From the NCBI RefSeq assembly GCF_015999245.1, contig NZ_JAEAMR010000018.1:163543-227542 (forward strand): a stretch of 64,000 nucleotides of DNA, read 5' to 3'. Under the pieces are notes generated by a model. That model did no database searches and had not been told where the DNA came from. It was given only the letters and a program-made list of their open reading frames with translations. The stretch is from Streptomyces sp. AV19 (GTDB lineage Bacteria; Actinomycetota; Actinomycetes; Streptomycetales; Streptomycetaceae). Below are positions 1 through 9,000 of this stretch, piece by piece. Made by a program: the position numbers and the translations under genes. Each line of letters begins with the position of its first letter. Within the stretch, counting starts at the first letter, position 1.

Positions 1-73
1 AGCAGACAGGGGTCGTTGGCCGGCTCGTTCACGAACTCGGCTCCTTTCCGGGGTGGGTCGGTGTGCTGTCGGG

Positions 74-3000
74 TCACGAGCCGTCGAGGCCGTCGGTCAG
101 GCGCAGGAAGCCGGTGCGGACGACGGGTCCGTCCTCGTCCAGCCGGGCGGTCTGGTCGATCTGGACGACAGCCTGGTGGTTCCACTGCGGGGCGGACGCG
201 GCGCCCTCCGGCGCGTCGGGGACGACCAGTTCGGACCAGTCCCAGGTGCCCTGCGGGGACGTGGGGTGGGGCAGGGCCAGGGAATTGACGAACGTGGTGG
301 TCCCCTGCTCGTCCTTGACCGGAACTTTCCGTGCCGTGGTGAGCACCGGGCTCAGCCTCAGGGCGACCTTCATCGCCGCCATCGCCGTCCGCGTGAAGCG
401 GGACGGCAGCCGCAGGTCTGTGACCGGCAGGACGTCCGTCGTGGCGTGGACGGCCGCCTGGGGGTCGAGCAGCAGCGTCAGGTGCGTGCGGTCGTGGGAA
501 TCGGCCTTCAGAGCGGGCCAGTTGTCGCCGGAGATCGGGGCGACGTAGCCGGTCGGGTGCTCCGTCCCCGGCTCGGCCACCGCGTAGAACGTGGTGTAGT
601 CGTCCTCGGAGAAGTAGCCGACCAGGCCGTCGCCCTGCTGCCCGGCGTTGCCGAGCCGTACCGGCCAGCGGTAGGTGAGGTACTCCATCTCCTCCGGCAC
701 CGGCTTGCCGGCGTCCCACTCGGCCGGGGTCCGCCAGTCCAGCGCGTGCTGCCAGCCCGGGTCGCTGACGGGCGGGCCGTCGAGTTCGAAGCCGAGCCGG
801 GCCCGGACCAGGGCGAGGGGGCGGCCGAGCAGCGCGCCGAGGACCTCGTCGCCGTACGGGTTGCCCGGGTCGATGCCGGCCAGGCAGCGGTCGACGGTGG
901 CCATCAGGTCCGCGAAGGCGTCGGGGCCCTTCGCCGCGAGCTCCTTCACGAAGGCGTGCAACTGCGGCCGATCGGCACTCAGTTGGTCGATCGTGTGGAC
1001 CTGCGAGTCCGGCAGCGGACCCCAGGCGACCACGGTCGAGAGCGTGCCCGTCGCCTCGTCCTCGCGGAGTGCGAGGCGCAGTTCGCCGAGCGGGGCGCCC
1101 GTGGGGGCGTAGCAGAGCAGGGAGCGGTCGACGTAGTTGGGGATGATCCACGCGCACACGGGGGTCGTGCCCGCGTGCAGATCGACCAGTTCGTCGGGTG
1201 CGGACTCGTGGACGAAGTCGAACCGCAGCCGGGCGGGCTGGAGCAGCCGGGGCGGCAGCTGGACGAAGCGCTCGGGCAGGTCCGTCGCCGCGTACCGGCC
1301 GTTGGGGCGCAGGCTGTCCCCCAGCTTCGGCATGAGGAAGCCCGCGTCGCCTTCGAGCAGGACGTCGAGGGTCTGGCCGAACTCGTCGACGACGCTGAGG
1401 GCGCTCAGCGCGAACTGGCCGGCCCGGATCTGGGTGAACCCGGACGGCAGCCAGCCCTGGAACGGCACGGGCAGCGGGCCCGCTTCCGGCAGGTGGCCGC
1501 GGGCGTCACCGACGAGCTCGCCGATCCTGCCGGGCGGGCTGAGGTTGGGCGTGGGGTTCCGGCAGGCGAACGCGTCGGTCAGCCCGTCGAGGCTCTGGGA
1601 GAGCAGGTCGAGGTCCTTGACCTGCGCGGCGGCTTCGGCGAACGCCTCACGCGCCGCGTCGGGGTGGCCTGCGGCGTGCCGTTCCAGGCCGCCGCCCATG
1701 GTGTGCTGAGGCAGGGGTACGAGGAAGCGCCGCCCGGTCACGTGGAGCGGGGTGTCGGGGGTGCCGTCGCGCCACCGGTAGTGGCTGCCGTCGAACTCCC
1801 AGTTGGCCGTGCCGGTCCCGCGGTCGCGATAGGGGACGTTCCAGTGCGTGACCCGCCACTGGAACAGCAGCGGCTTCCACGGCTGCCGCCAGGACCGCGG
1901 GACGAGGCCCTGCGGGAGGGACGACGCGTGCGCCGGGTCGAGCAGCCAGGTGAACTCGCCCAGCAGGGCGGGGACGACGGCGGGCAGCCCGGCGGCCTTC
2001 AGGGTGTCGAAGGGGGCGGGGAGGCCGCCGCCGGGCTCGACACCGCCGAGGATCTGCGCGGGTGTCCGGCAGACGAGGGGCCCGGTGCCGGACGGCGTGG
2101 CGTGCGGCGTGTGGCCCTTGGACCCGGCGAGCACCACCGTCGGGTCGTTGACGTGGTGGAACGGCGGCAGCGCCTCCCTGCGGAGCTCGTGCCCGGCGAG
2201 CTCCGGGTGCCGGTCCTTGTAGGCGGCGACGGACCGGTCCAGCTCCTGCTGGTCCGCGCCGTGCGGGATCCGGTCCAGGAGCCCCTTGAGGGCCTCCTGG
2301 CGCTTGGCCACCTCGGCCGCGAGGCCGGACGTGTTGTCCGGGTCGATCTCGGCCCGGAACTGCTCGCGCCGGTACTGCCGGGGGATCAGGGGCAGGCCGT
2401 GCATCCACCACAGCGCGTACAACCGCTTCTGCAGGGAGGCGAGTTCCCGTACGGCCCTGTCGTACGCGTCCTGGTCCTGGTTGAGCTGCGCCAGGCACCG
2501 CTCCTGCTCGGCGGCCGCGCCGGACCAGGTGACCGAGGCCGGATCGCCGGACGGGTTGCCCTGGTCGGACGGGTCGGCGAGCCGCCAGACGTAGCCGCCG
2601 GGCAGCTGCTGGAACCAGCCCTTGTGCAGGGCCTGGGCGGTGGCGACGGGACCGTCGGGGCCGTCGAGGGTGTCCAGCAGGCCGCGGCCGAGCGCGTGCA
2701 GCAGCGCGGGGTCGGTGTGCCCGACGGCGTTGCCGGAGGCGTCGGGCAGGGCGGCGCGGCCCGCGGCGATCAGGGCCGCGTGGGCCTCGTCCGCGCTGCT
2801 GCCGACCGCGATCCGGTCCTTGACCGCGTCCTTGTCGGGGCGGTCCCAGTCCGCGGGCAGTTCGTCGCGGTTCCAGGCCACGCCGACGGCCCGGCCGCAG
2901 TAGGCGGTCCTGCCGGGCTTCCAGTCCCCGGTAGCGCCGGAGGCCGTCCAGCCCAGACCGGCCAGTACCGCCTCGACCGTGGCGCCCTGGATACGCAGCC

Positions 3001-3709
3001 GCTGGTTCAGCTCCTCCTGGACCGGGTCCGAGTACCAGCCCACGACCTGGTAGTTGAGGGTGGCCGTGACGGGGACGCCGTCCAGCGGGTCGTGCAGGGA
3101 GAAGACGTTCTCGTGGTACGGCTGGTAGACGTGGAAGGTCATGAGCCCGGGCCCGACCGCGGTGAGGAACAGGTCGTCGTGGGCGGGGCCGCCGGACGAC
3201 CGCTCCTGCCAGCCTTCGCCGTCGTGGCCGATGCGGACGGCCCGGCCGATGCGCGTCGGGATGACCGTCGCCCGGTGCGGGCCGGCCGACGGGTCGCCCG
3301 TGCCCTTCCGGACGGGGTGGATGAAGGGTGAAGTGCCCTGGTCGGCGTCGAGGAAGTCGCTCTCCACCACCCAGCCGGTGAGCAGCTTGTCGTGGCCGTC
3401 GACCTGGCGGACGACCAGCCAGCGGTTGGGGACGAGCGCGAACCCGGTGCCGTCCCGGCCGGCGCTTCCCTTGCGCAGCGCCTCCGGCAACTCCCAGCGC
3501 ACGTACACCCCGTCGCGCTTGTCGGGCTCGGCGTTCCACGCGTCGTCGTTGGTGAACGGGTCCGGCTCGGGTGTGCGGTTGTGGCGCAGCAGGTTGAAGT
3601 CGGGCTGCCAGCGCCGGAAGCCCCGGCCGTCGAGCCCGCGGAGTTTCTCGTTGACCACCAGGGCGTCCACGTTCACCGGGACGATGAGGGTCTCGTCGCC
3701 GTCAGCCAT
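74..3709 (-). CDS. Large uncharacterised protein, last gene of a four-gene operon
   Basis: I do not recognise this 1211-residue protein. It has no signal peptide, no membrane segment and no catalytic motif that I can name. It begins MADGDETLIVPVNVDALVV and is rich in Trp, Pro and Asp. A helical, charged stretch at roughly residues 395-500 (QNxxQDAYDRAV, QKRLYALWW, AEVAKRQEAL) looks coiled-coil-like and separates two mainly beta-looking halves. The start is supported by AGGAGA eight bases upstream on the minus strand and by an 8-base overlap with the stop of the preceding gene, which implies translational coupling. It is the last of four co-oriented genes (MBL hydrolase, DUF6603-like giant, 794-residue protein, this one). 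The tight coupling argues that all four act together. The frame is real, but the function is unknown. Confidence 0.8.
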   Translation of the reverse strand: MADGDETLIVPVNVDALVVNEKLRGLDGRGFRRWQPDFNLLRHNRTPEPDPFTNDDAWNAEPDKRDGVYVRWELPEALRKGSAGRDGTGFALVPNRWLVVRQVDGHDKLLTGWVVESDFLDADQGTSPFIHPVRKGTGDPSAGPHRATVIPTRIGRAVRIGHDGEGWQERSSGGPAHDDLFLTAVGPGLMTFHVYQPYHENVFSLHDPLDGVPVTATLNYQVVGWYSDPVQEELNQRLRIQGATVEAVLAGLGWTASGATGDWKPGRTAYCGRAVGVAWNRDELPADWDRPDKDAVKDRIAVGSSADEAHAALIAAGRAALPDASGNAVGHTDPALLHALGRGLLDTLDGPDGPVATAQALHKGWFQQLPGGYVWRLADPSDQGNPSGDPASVTWSGAAAEQERCLAQLNQDQDAYDRAVRELASLQKRLYALWWMHGLPLIPRQYRREQFRAEIDPDNTSGLAAEVAKRQEALKGLLDRIPHGADQQELDRSVAAYKDRHPELAGHELRREALPPFHHVNDPTVVLAGSKGHTPHATPSGTGPLVCRTPAQILGGVEPGGGLPAPFDTLKAAGLPAVVPALLGEFTWLLDPAHASSLPQGLVPRSWRQPWKPLLFQWRVTHWNVPYRDRGTGTANWEFDGSHYRWRDGTPDTPLHVTGRRFLVPLPQHTMGGGLERHAAGHPDAAREAFAEAAAQVKDLDLLSQSLDGLTDAFACRNPTPNLSPPGRIGELVGDARGHLPEAGPLPVPFQGWLPSGFTQIRAGQFALSALSVVDEFGQTLDVLLEGDAGFLMPKLGDSLRPNGRYAATDLPERFVQLPPRLLQPARLRFDFVHESAPDELVDLHAGTTPVCAWIIPNYVDRSLLCYAPTGAPLGELRLALREDEATGTLSTVVAWGPLPDSQVHTIDQLSADRPQLHAFVKELAAKGPDAFADLMATVDRCLAGIDPGNPYGDEVLGALLGRPLALVRARLGFELDGPPVSDPGWQHALDWRTPAEWDAGKPVPEEMEYLTYRWPVRLGNAGQQGDGLVGYFSEDDYTTFYAVAEPGTEHPTGYVAPISGDNWPALKADSHDRTHLTLLLDPQAAVHATTDVLPVTDLRLPSRFTRTAMAAMKVALRLSPVLTTARKVPVKDEQGTTTFVNSLALPHPTSPQGTWDWSELVVPDAPEGAASAPQWNHQAVVQIDQTARLDEDGPVVRTGFLRLTDGLDGS

Positions 3710-6086
3710 GGGAGTGGTCTCCTGTCGTGGGGGTGGTGGTGAAGGTGCGGCGCTGGGCCGCGTTGATCATCTGGAGGGCGAACTGGCCGGGGGTCAGGGG
3801 CTGTTGCAGTTCGAGCGCGCCCTGGAGACCGTCCGCGAGCTTCGCGGTCCGCAGTACCCGGTCGGGGCCGCCGCCCGTTGCACGCAGATAGGGGCGCAGT
3901 CCCGATCTGGCGGGGAACTGCTTGTCCGGCAACTCCTCGCCGATCCGTCCGGTCAGGGACCGCAGGCGGATGATGCCGTGGTCGACGGGGTCGTCGCTCC
4001 CGCCGTCGTCCGGCTCGTCGATGCCGAAGTGGACGCCCTGCTGCGGTTCGCCGATCTCGACGCGGCCGGGGATGCCGTCGACGACGGCCAGCAGCACGTC
4101 CTCGGCGAGCGTGGCCCGACGGGCGACGGGGAGAGGGTTCTCGCCGTTGGTGGCGCGCGGGTTCGGGTACGGGCGGATCTCCAGCGCGGGCCAGCCGCTG
4201 ACGAGTTGGGAGCGCAGCAGCAGTCCGGTGACGGGCCCCTGGGGCTCGGGCAGCGGGGCCTTGCCGTGCGGGCCGAACAGCAGGTCGTCGGCGGCGAGGT
4301 CGAAGGAGTGGGCGAGCCCGACGCTGAGCGCGCCCTCCACCAAGGTGGCCGTCCAGTTGCCGTCGACATGGAAGAAGCGCAGGCTCTCGGCCGGCAGCAT
4401 GCGGGCGTCGGGGACGAGGTGGGCGAAGGGGACGCCTTCCAGGCTGCGCAGCCGGGTCAGCCAGGCGTGGACGGCGGTGAGGTCCTCGTCCGGCTGGTCC
4501 CCGGTTAGGGTGTCGAGGGCGGCGCTCAGCCGGTCACGGAGGCCGGTGTCGGCGCGCAGCCGCCGCACGGAGATGTCGGCGATCGCGGGCAGTTGGGTGG
4601 CGGCCGGTACGGGGGTGACGGTCGCGGCGACGGTACGAGGGGAGCTCTGATCTGCCCGGTGGATCTCGTGGAGGTGTTCGCCGAGGCCGTTGGTGACGAG
4701 GTGGGCGAGGCGCGCCCGGGCTCCGGCGGCCACCCCGGCGACGGGGTGCGCGGGCTCGCTCAGCGCCTCCTCGGCGAGCTTCCGTACCTTGCCGCGCAGC
4801 CGCAGCAGCGCGGCGGCGAACTGGTGGTCGGCGAAGGCGACGCCCCGCCCGGCGGTGAACGCGGTGGCGAGGCTGACGTCGAAGACGCCGTACTGCTCCA
4901 GGTGGATCAGGGCCTCGGCGGCGCAGCGGCGCCGCTCGCGGTCGGTCTGCCGGGGGACGGGTTCGGCGACGAGCGGTCCCCGGTACCAGCCGAAGGTGGC
5001 CCGGCCGGACTCGGTGCGGCAGGACAGCGGCAGGTAGCCGGCGCGGAGCCGGTCGGCGACCTCCTGCTGCTCGGGGCCGGACAGCGGGCGGTCCCCCACG
5101 GGGACGCGCAGGAGCAGCCCGGAGCCCTGGTCGCCCTCGGTATCGACGAAGTGCTCGGTGAGGGCGGCGAATCCGGGCGCGTGGTCGGCGAGCGACTCGA
5201 ACGTCCACGACCACAGGGACACCAGCCGCAGCTTCTCCGCCGGCCCGGTGTACGCCTCCTTCTCCTCGCTCCCGTCGGGCAGCCGGGACTGCCAGCCCTC
5301 CAGGGACACCAGGTGGGCGGCGTACCGGCCGCCGACCGCGCTCGGCAGCCGGTTGGCGACGGCGACCGCGTAGTCGCCGGGCTCGATCCGGTCCTCGGTG
5401 AGCGTGACGCCCTGGTGCTGCCTGTCGACCCGGCGGACGTGGGTGAGCAGCGGCAGTTCGTCCTTGGCGGGTGCGACGGCGTGGAAGACGGCGGCGGGCA
5501 CGAGGACGGTGCGGCACACCTGCTTCTCGTCGTCGCCCGTGATCGGGTCGGTGTGGACGTCGAGGGCGGGCAGGACGACGTCGGCCGGGTCGTCGGTGCT
5601 GCGGGCGGCCGGGTCGGAGAGCTGTGCGGCGGTGCGCTGTTCGGTGTGGCCGAGGCAGTGCGGGTCGCCGGGCAGTTCGTTTTCGCCGAAGACGAGGAGG
5701 GCCAGCCAGGGCAGGGGTGTTCCCTTGCTGTCCGTGCCTTCCTGGCGCTCCCAGGGCAGGGTGGGCCGTTCGAGGGTGAGGTGCGGCAGGACGTCGTCGT
5801 ACGTGCCGGTGGCGCCGGGCGGCGGGTACGCGCCGTGGATCCACTCCGGTTGGACGGTGAAGCGCGGTGCGCGGACCTCGATGTGCTGGGTGACGGGTGC
5901 GTCGGGCGTCGGCAGGTACCCCTCGTCGACGTGGTCGTCGTGGTCGTCGCCCTTGGTGAGGGACTGGTGCGCGGTGAGGGTGTAGCGGCCGGCGGTGAGC
6001 TGCGGTACGAGCGCGTCAAGGAACTGTACGTTCAACGCCGGGTCCGGATCGGGGGTGTTCGCGGGTGCGTTCTCGGGCCGGTTCAC
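3702..6086 (-). CDS. Uncharacterised 794-residue protein of the DUF6603-linked operon
   Basis: This is an unrecognised soluble protein with no signal peptide or transmembrane segment. The N-terminus (about residues 20-110) looks like a small beta domain with motifs such as GRYTLTAHQSL and PEWIHGAYPPPG. Near residues 568-590 there is a distinctive segment, FFHVDGNWTATLVEGALSVG, followed by a region with LRSQLVSGWPALEIRPYP that looks like a conserved core. The ATG overlaps the stop of the 1772-residue gene by four bases (ATGA), so translation is almost certainly coupled, and its own stop overlaps the start of the 1211-residue gene. It has no enzyme signature. A structural or scaffold role alongside the giant neighbour is possible, but that is inference only. 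Confidence 0.8.
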   Translation of the reverse strand: MNRPENAPANTPDPDPALNVQFLDALVPQLTAGRYTLTAHQSLTKGDDHDDHVDEGYLPTPDAPVTQHIEVRAPRFTVQPEWIHGAYPPPGATGTYDDVLPHLTLERPTLPWERQEGTDSKGTPLPWLALLVFGENELPGDPHCLGHTEQRTAAQLSDPAARSTDDPADVVLPALDVHTDPITGDDEKQVCRTVLVPAAVFHAVAPAKDELPLLTHVRRVDRQHQGVTLTEDRIEPGDYAVAVANRLPSAVGGRYAAHLVSLEGWQSRLPDGSEEKEAYTGPAEKLRLVSLWSWTFESLADHAPGFAALTEHFVDTEGDQGSGLLLRVPVGDRPLSGPEQQEVADRLRAGYLPLSCRTESGRATFGWYRGPLVAEPVPRQTDRERRRCAAEALIHLEQYGVFDVSLATAFTAGRGVAFADHQFAAALLRLRGKVRKLAEEALSEPAHPVAGVAAGARARLAHLVTNGLGEHLHEIHRADQSSPRTVAATVTPVPAATQLPAIADISVRRLRADTGLRDRLSAALDTLTGDQPDEDLTAVHAWLTRLRSLEGVPFAHLVPDARMLPAESLRFFHVDGNWTATLVEGALSVGLAHSFDLAADDLLFGPHGKAPLPEPQGPVTGLLLRSQLVSGWPALEIRPYPNPRATNGENPLPVARRATLAEDVLLAVVDGIPGRVEIGEPQQGVHFGIDEPDDGGSDDPVDHGIIRLRSLTGRIGEELPDKQFPARSGLRPYLRATGGGPDRVLRTAKLADGLQGALELQQPLTPGQFALQMINAAQRRTFTTTPTTGDHSHG

Positions 6087-9000
6087 GCCGCACCGCCTTC
6101 CTTGGTTCCTGTGGTGACGGGGGCCGGTGCGGTGACGGCGAGCGCCACCGGGTCGTCGGTGAGGGGGACGGTGCCGGGCAGCAGGACCGGTGGTGTCGCG
6201 GTGGTGTCCACGACGTGGACTACCCGCGTCCTCGACCGGACGGCGAACAGCCGGTCACCGGCGGCCGAGACGGCGAGCGCGATGACGTCCGGGCCGATCC
6301 ACACGGGCTCGCCGGTCTCCTGGGGCACGGCACCGGAGGTGTCGAAGACGGAGACGGTGCCGGAGGTGGCGTTGGCGACGTAGAGGCGGGTGCCGTCCGG
6401 GGAGGCGACGAGGGCGCTGGGGTCGGTGCCGGTGCGCAGGGTCGCGACGATGCCCGTGGCGGGGTCGGTGCCGGTGACCGTCACGGTGGACCGCCCGGCG
6501 TTGAGCGCGTACACCCAGCGGCCCAGGGGGTCCACGGCCAGGCGGGTCGGGGAGGGTCCGGCGGGCAGGGCGGGGGTCAGTTCGGCGGGCCACTTGCCGG
6601 GGGTGACGTCCACCCGCGCGACGGTGTCCTGGTCGGTCCTGGCGAGGTAGACGAGCTGGGGGCCCGCGTCCCACTGCCGCTTGGCGGCAGGCACCGCCTC
6701 GCCGGAGGTCCCCTGCGCGGCGAAGTCCCGTTTGCCGGGCGGCGTGCTGGTCAGGTCGAGGATCAGCATCTGCCGGGACTGGGCGGCGGTGACGTACGCC
6801 CACTTGCTGTCGGGGGAGACCGACGCGCCGCGGGTCTTCTTGTAACCCCAGAGGGTGTCGGAGAACACCGTGGGCGCTTCGCCCGGCGGGTTCGCGGAGA
6901 TGTCGCGCACATCGATGCCCTGGTCGTCGTTGACCACGCACAGGCGTGTGCCGTCGGGGCTCACGGCCAGCAGGGTGGGCGCGGCGAGGTCCAGGCCGAC
7001 GGCCGGGTACGCGGTGAGGCTCTGCGCGTCGACGGGGGTGACGGTCCGCCCGGCGCCGAGCACGTACAGCCGCTCGCTGGCGGTCGGGGTGCCGGGCACC
7101 GGTTCGTCCGGCTTCGCGTCGATGTCGCCCGCGACCAGCGCGTCGTCGGCCTTCAGCGGTTCGTTGCTGCCGGGGCTCACGTCCAGGTACTCCATCGCCG
7201 CGAACAGCCGGTCGCGGGACTGGGCGACGGTCGTGCCGGTGGACGCGGAGGTGACGGCGGCCAGGGCGGGGGCGGTGTCCCGTACGGTTTCCACCACCAA
7301 CTCCGGTACGTCCGCCGGGAGTTCCGGCGGCGCTTCCGCGCCGAGCTCCAGGGCGACCGGTACGGCCGTGGCGGGCTGCCGCAGCGGCAGGATGCCGTCC
7401 GGCTTCCTGTCGTCGTGCGCGATCACGCCGGCCCCGACCACCAGGCCGGCATCGCCCTTCTCGGCGGGTGCGGGCAGCCGCAGGTCGACGCCCATGAGCT
7501 GGTTGGTCACCTGCTGCGTGCTGTGGATGTCGAGTTTCCGGTCGTCGTACGCGCTCCACAGCGCGCCGGGCAGGCTCGCCCGGTTCTCGGCCGGTCGGCC
7601 GGCGTACCAGGCGCCGAGGTCCTGCGTGTCCGTGCCCTTGGTCAGCGTGACCGTGAGAACGGAGGCGAGGCCCGTGCCCTGGTCGTGGCGGGGGCGGATG
7701 TTGACCTTGTGGCCGGTGATCTCCCGCTGGGAGCCGTCGAGTCGCAGGGTGCTGACGGGCACGGCCGTGCGGACGGCGAAGGAGAACGCGCCGGGCGCGA
7801 CGATCCACAGTCCGGGCTCGTCCTGGGAACGCACCGGCAGCAGCCCGTCCATGGGGGCGAGCCGGACGGCGTTCTCCCGGGCGGGGAGCTGCTTGACGAC
7901 GTCCGCCCAGGGGGCCGGGTCGTCGGCGTGGGCTCCGCCCTCGCCGAAGGCGATGGAGAACGAGATGAACCAGAGGTGGATGGTGACCTCACCGGCCGTG
8001 GGCGGACCCCACAGCCGCAGCGACGCGCCGATCTCGACCCGGATCGTCTCGCGGACCAGCCACAGGTCGAGGACGAAGCTGACGCCGACGCTGACGTCGA
8101 CGTCCGCCTCGAAGTGGAACGGCGCCCATTCGATCAGCATGTTCGCGTGCGCGGTCAGCCAGGCGTGCAGGTCGCCGGACCGGTAGTTCACGTCGAGCGC
8201 GCCGCCGGCCATGATCGCGCCGGGGGTGAGGGCGAAGTACGAGCCGCCGCTGATCGTCAGCTCGGAGGTGACCGGCCAGGAGAAGCCGAGCCGCGGCACC
8301 TTCGGGTAGTGGGCCGGTACGGGGTAGTGGGGGTGGTAACCGCCCAGCGTCAGCACGAAGTCACCGGCGTGGTCCTCGTCGAACCACGTGTACAGGGCGA
8401 AGCCGCCGGTCAGCACGCACGCCTCGTCGAGGAGATACGAGCCGGGCGCGAGCTGCGCGGTGACCTTCAGGATCTGCTCGCTGGCGCGGTACTTGGCCGA
8501 CAGGCCCATCCGTACGCGGGCGTAGGTCTGCGGCCCGGTCTTGGGGAACCTCGCCTCCGCGGTGCCGAGCACGGCGACGGCGAAGTCCTCGCCGACCTCC
8601 AGGACGAGCAGAGCCTGACCGTCGAGGAACTCGAAGACCCGGAAGCCGAGTCCGGCGGCGAACCACAGCTGCCCGGCGGCCGGCCGCACCCACGCGTCCT
8701 TGCCGCCGCCCATCAGCTTCTGGAGCACGTCCAGTGGTTCGGTGTCGGTCATGTCCTGGAGGAACGGGAACTCCAGCACCTGGTCGCCCTCGGGCAGCCG
8801 CAGATCGGTGTTGAAGCCGAAGCCGGCCATGATCTCGGTGACTTCGACGGGCGGCGGCCCGCCGAACTGCCCGCTCGCCTTGCCGAACAGGAACATCGAC
8901 GGCCCGCCGGAGCTCCCGTGCGGCCACGCGTACGCGCCGAGGGCCGTCAGCCCGAACTGCTCGGCGGACACCACGAGGGCGCCCTCGACGAGCGTGTCGT

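Noticed and set aside
53..3331. Long open frame on the plus strand antisense to the 1211-residue gene
   Set aside because: It is a mirror of a high-GC coding frame; it has low-complexity Arg/Gly/Val composition, no start signal and no recognisable domain.
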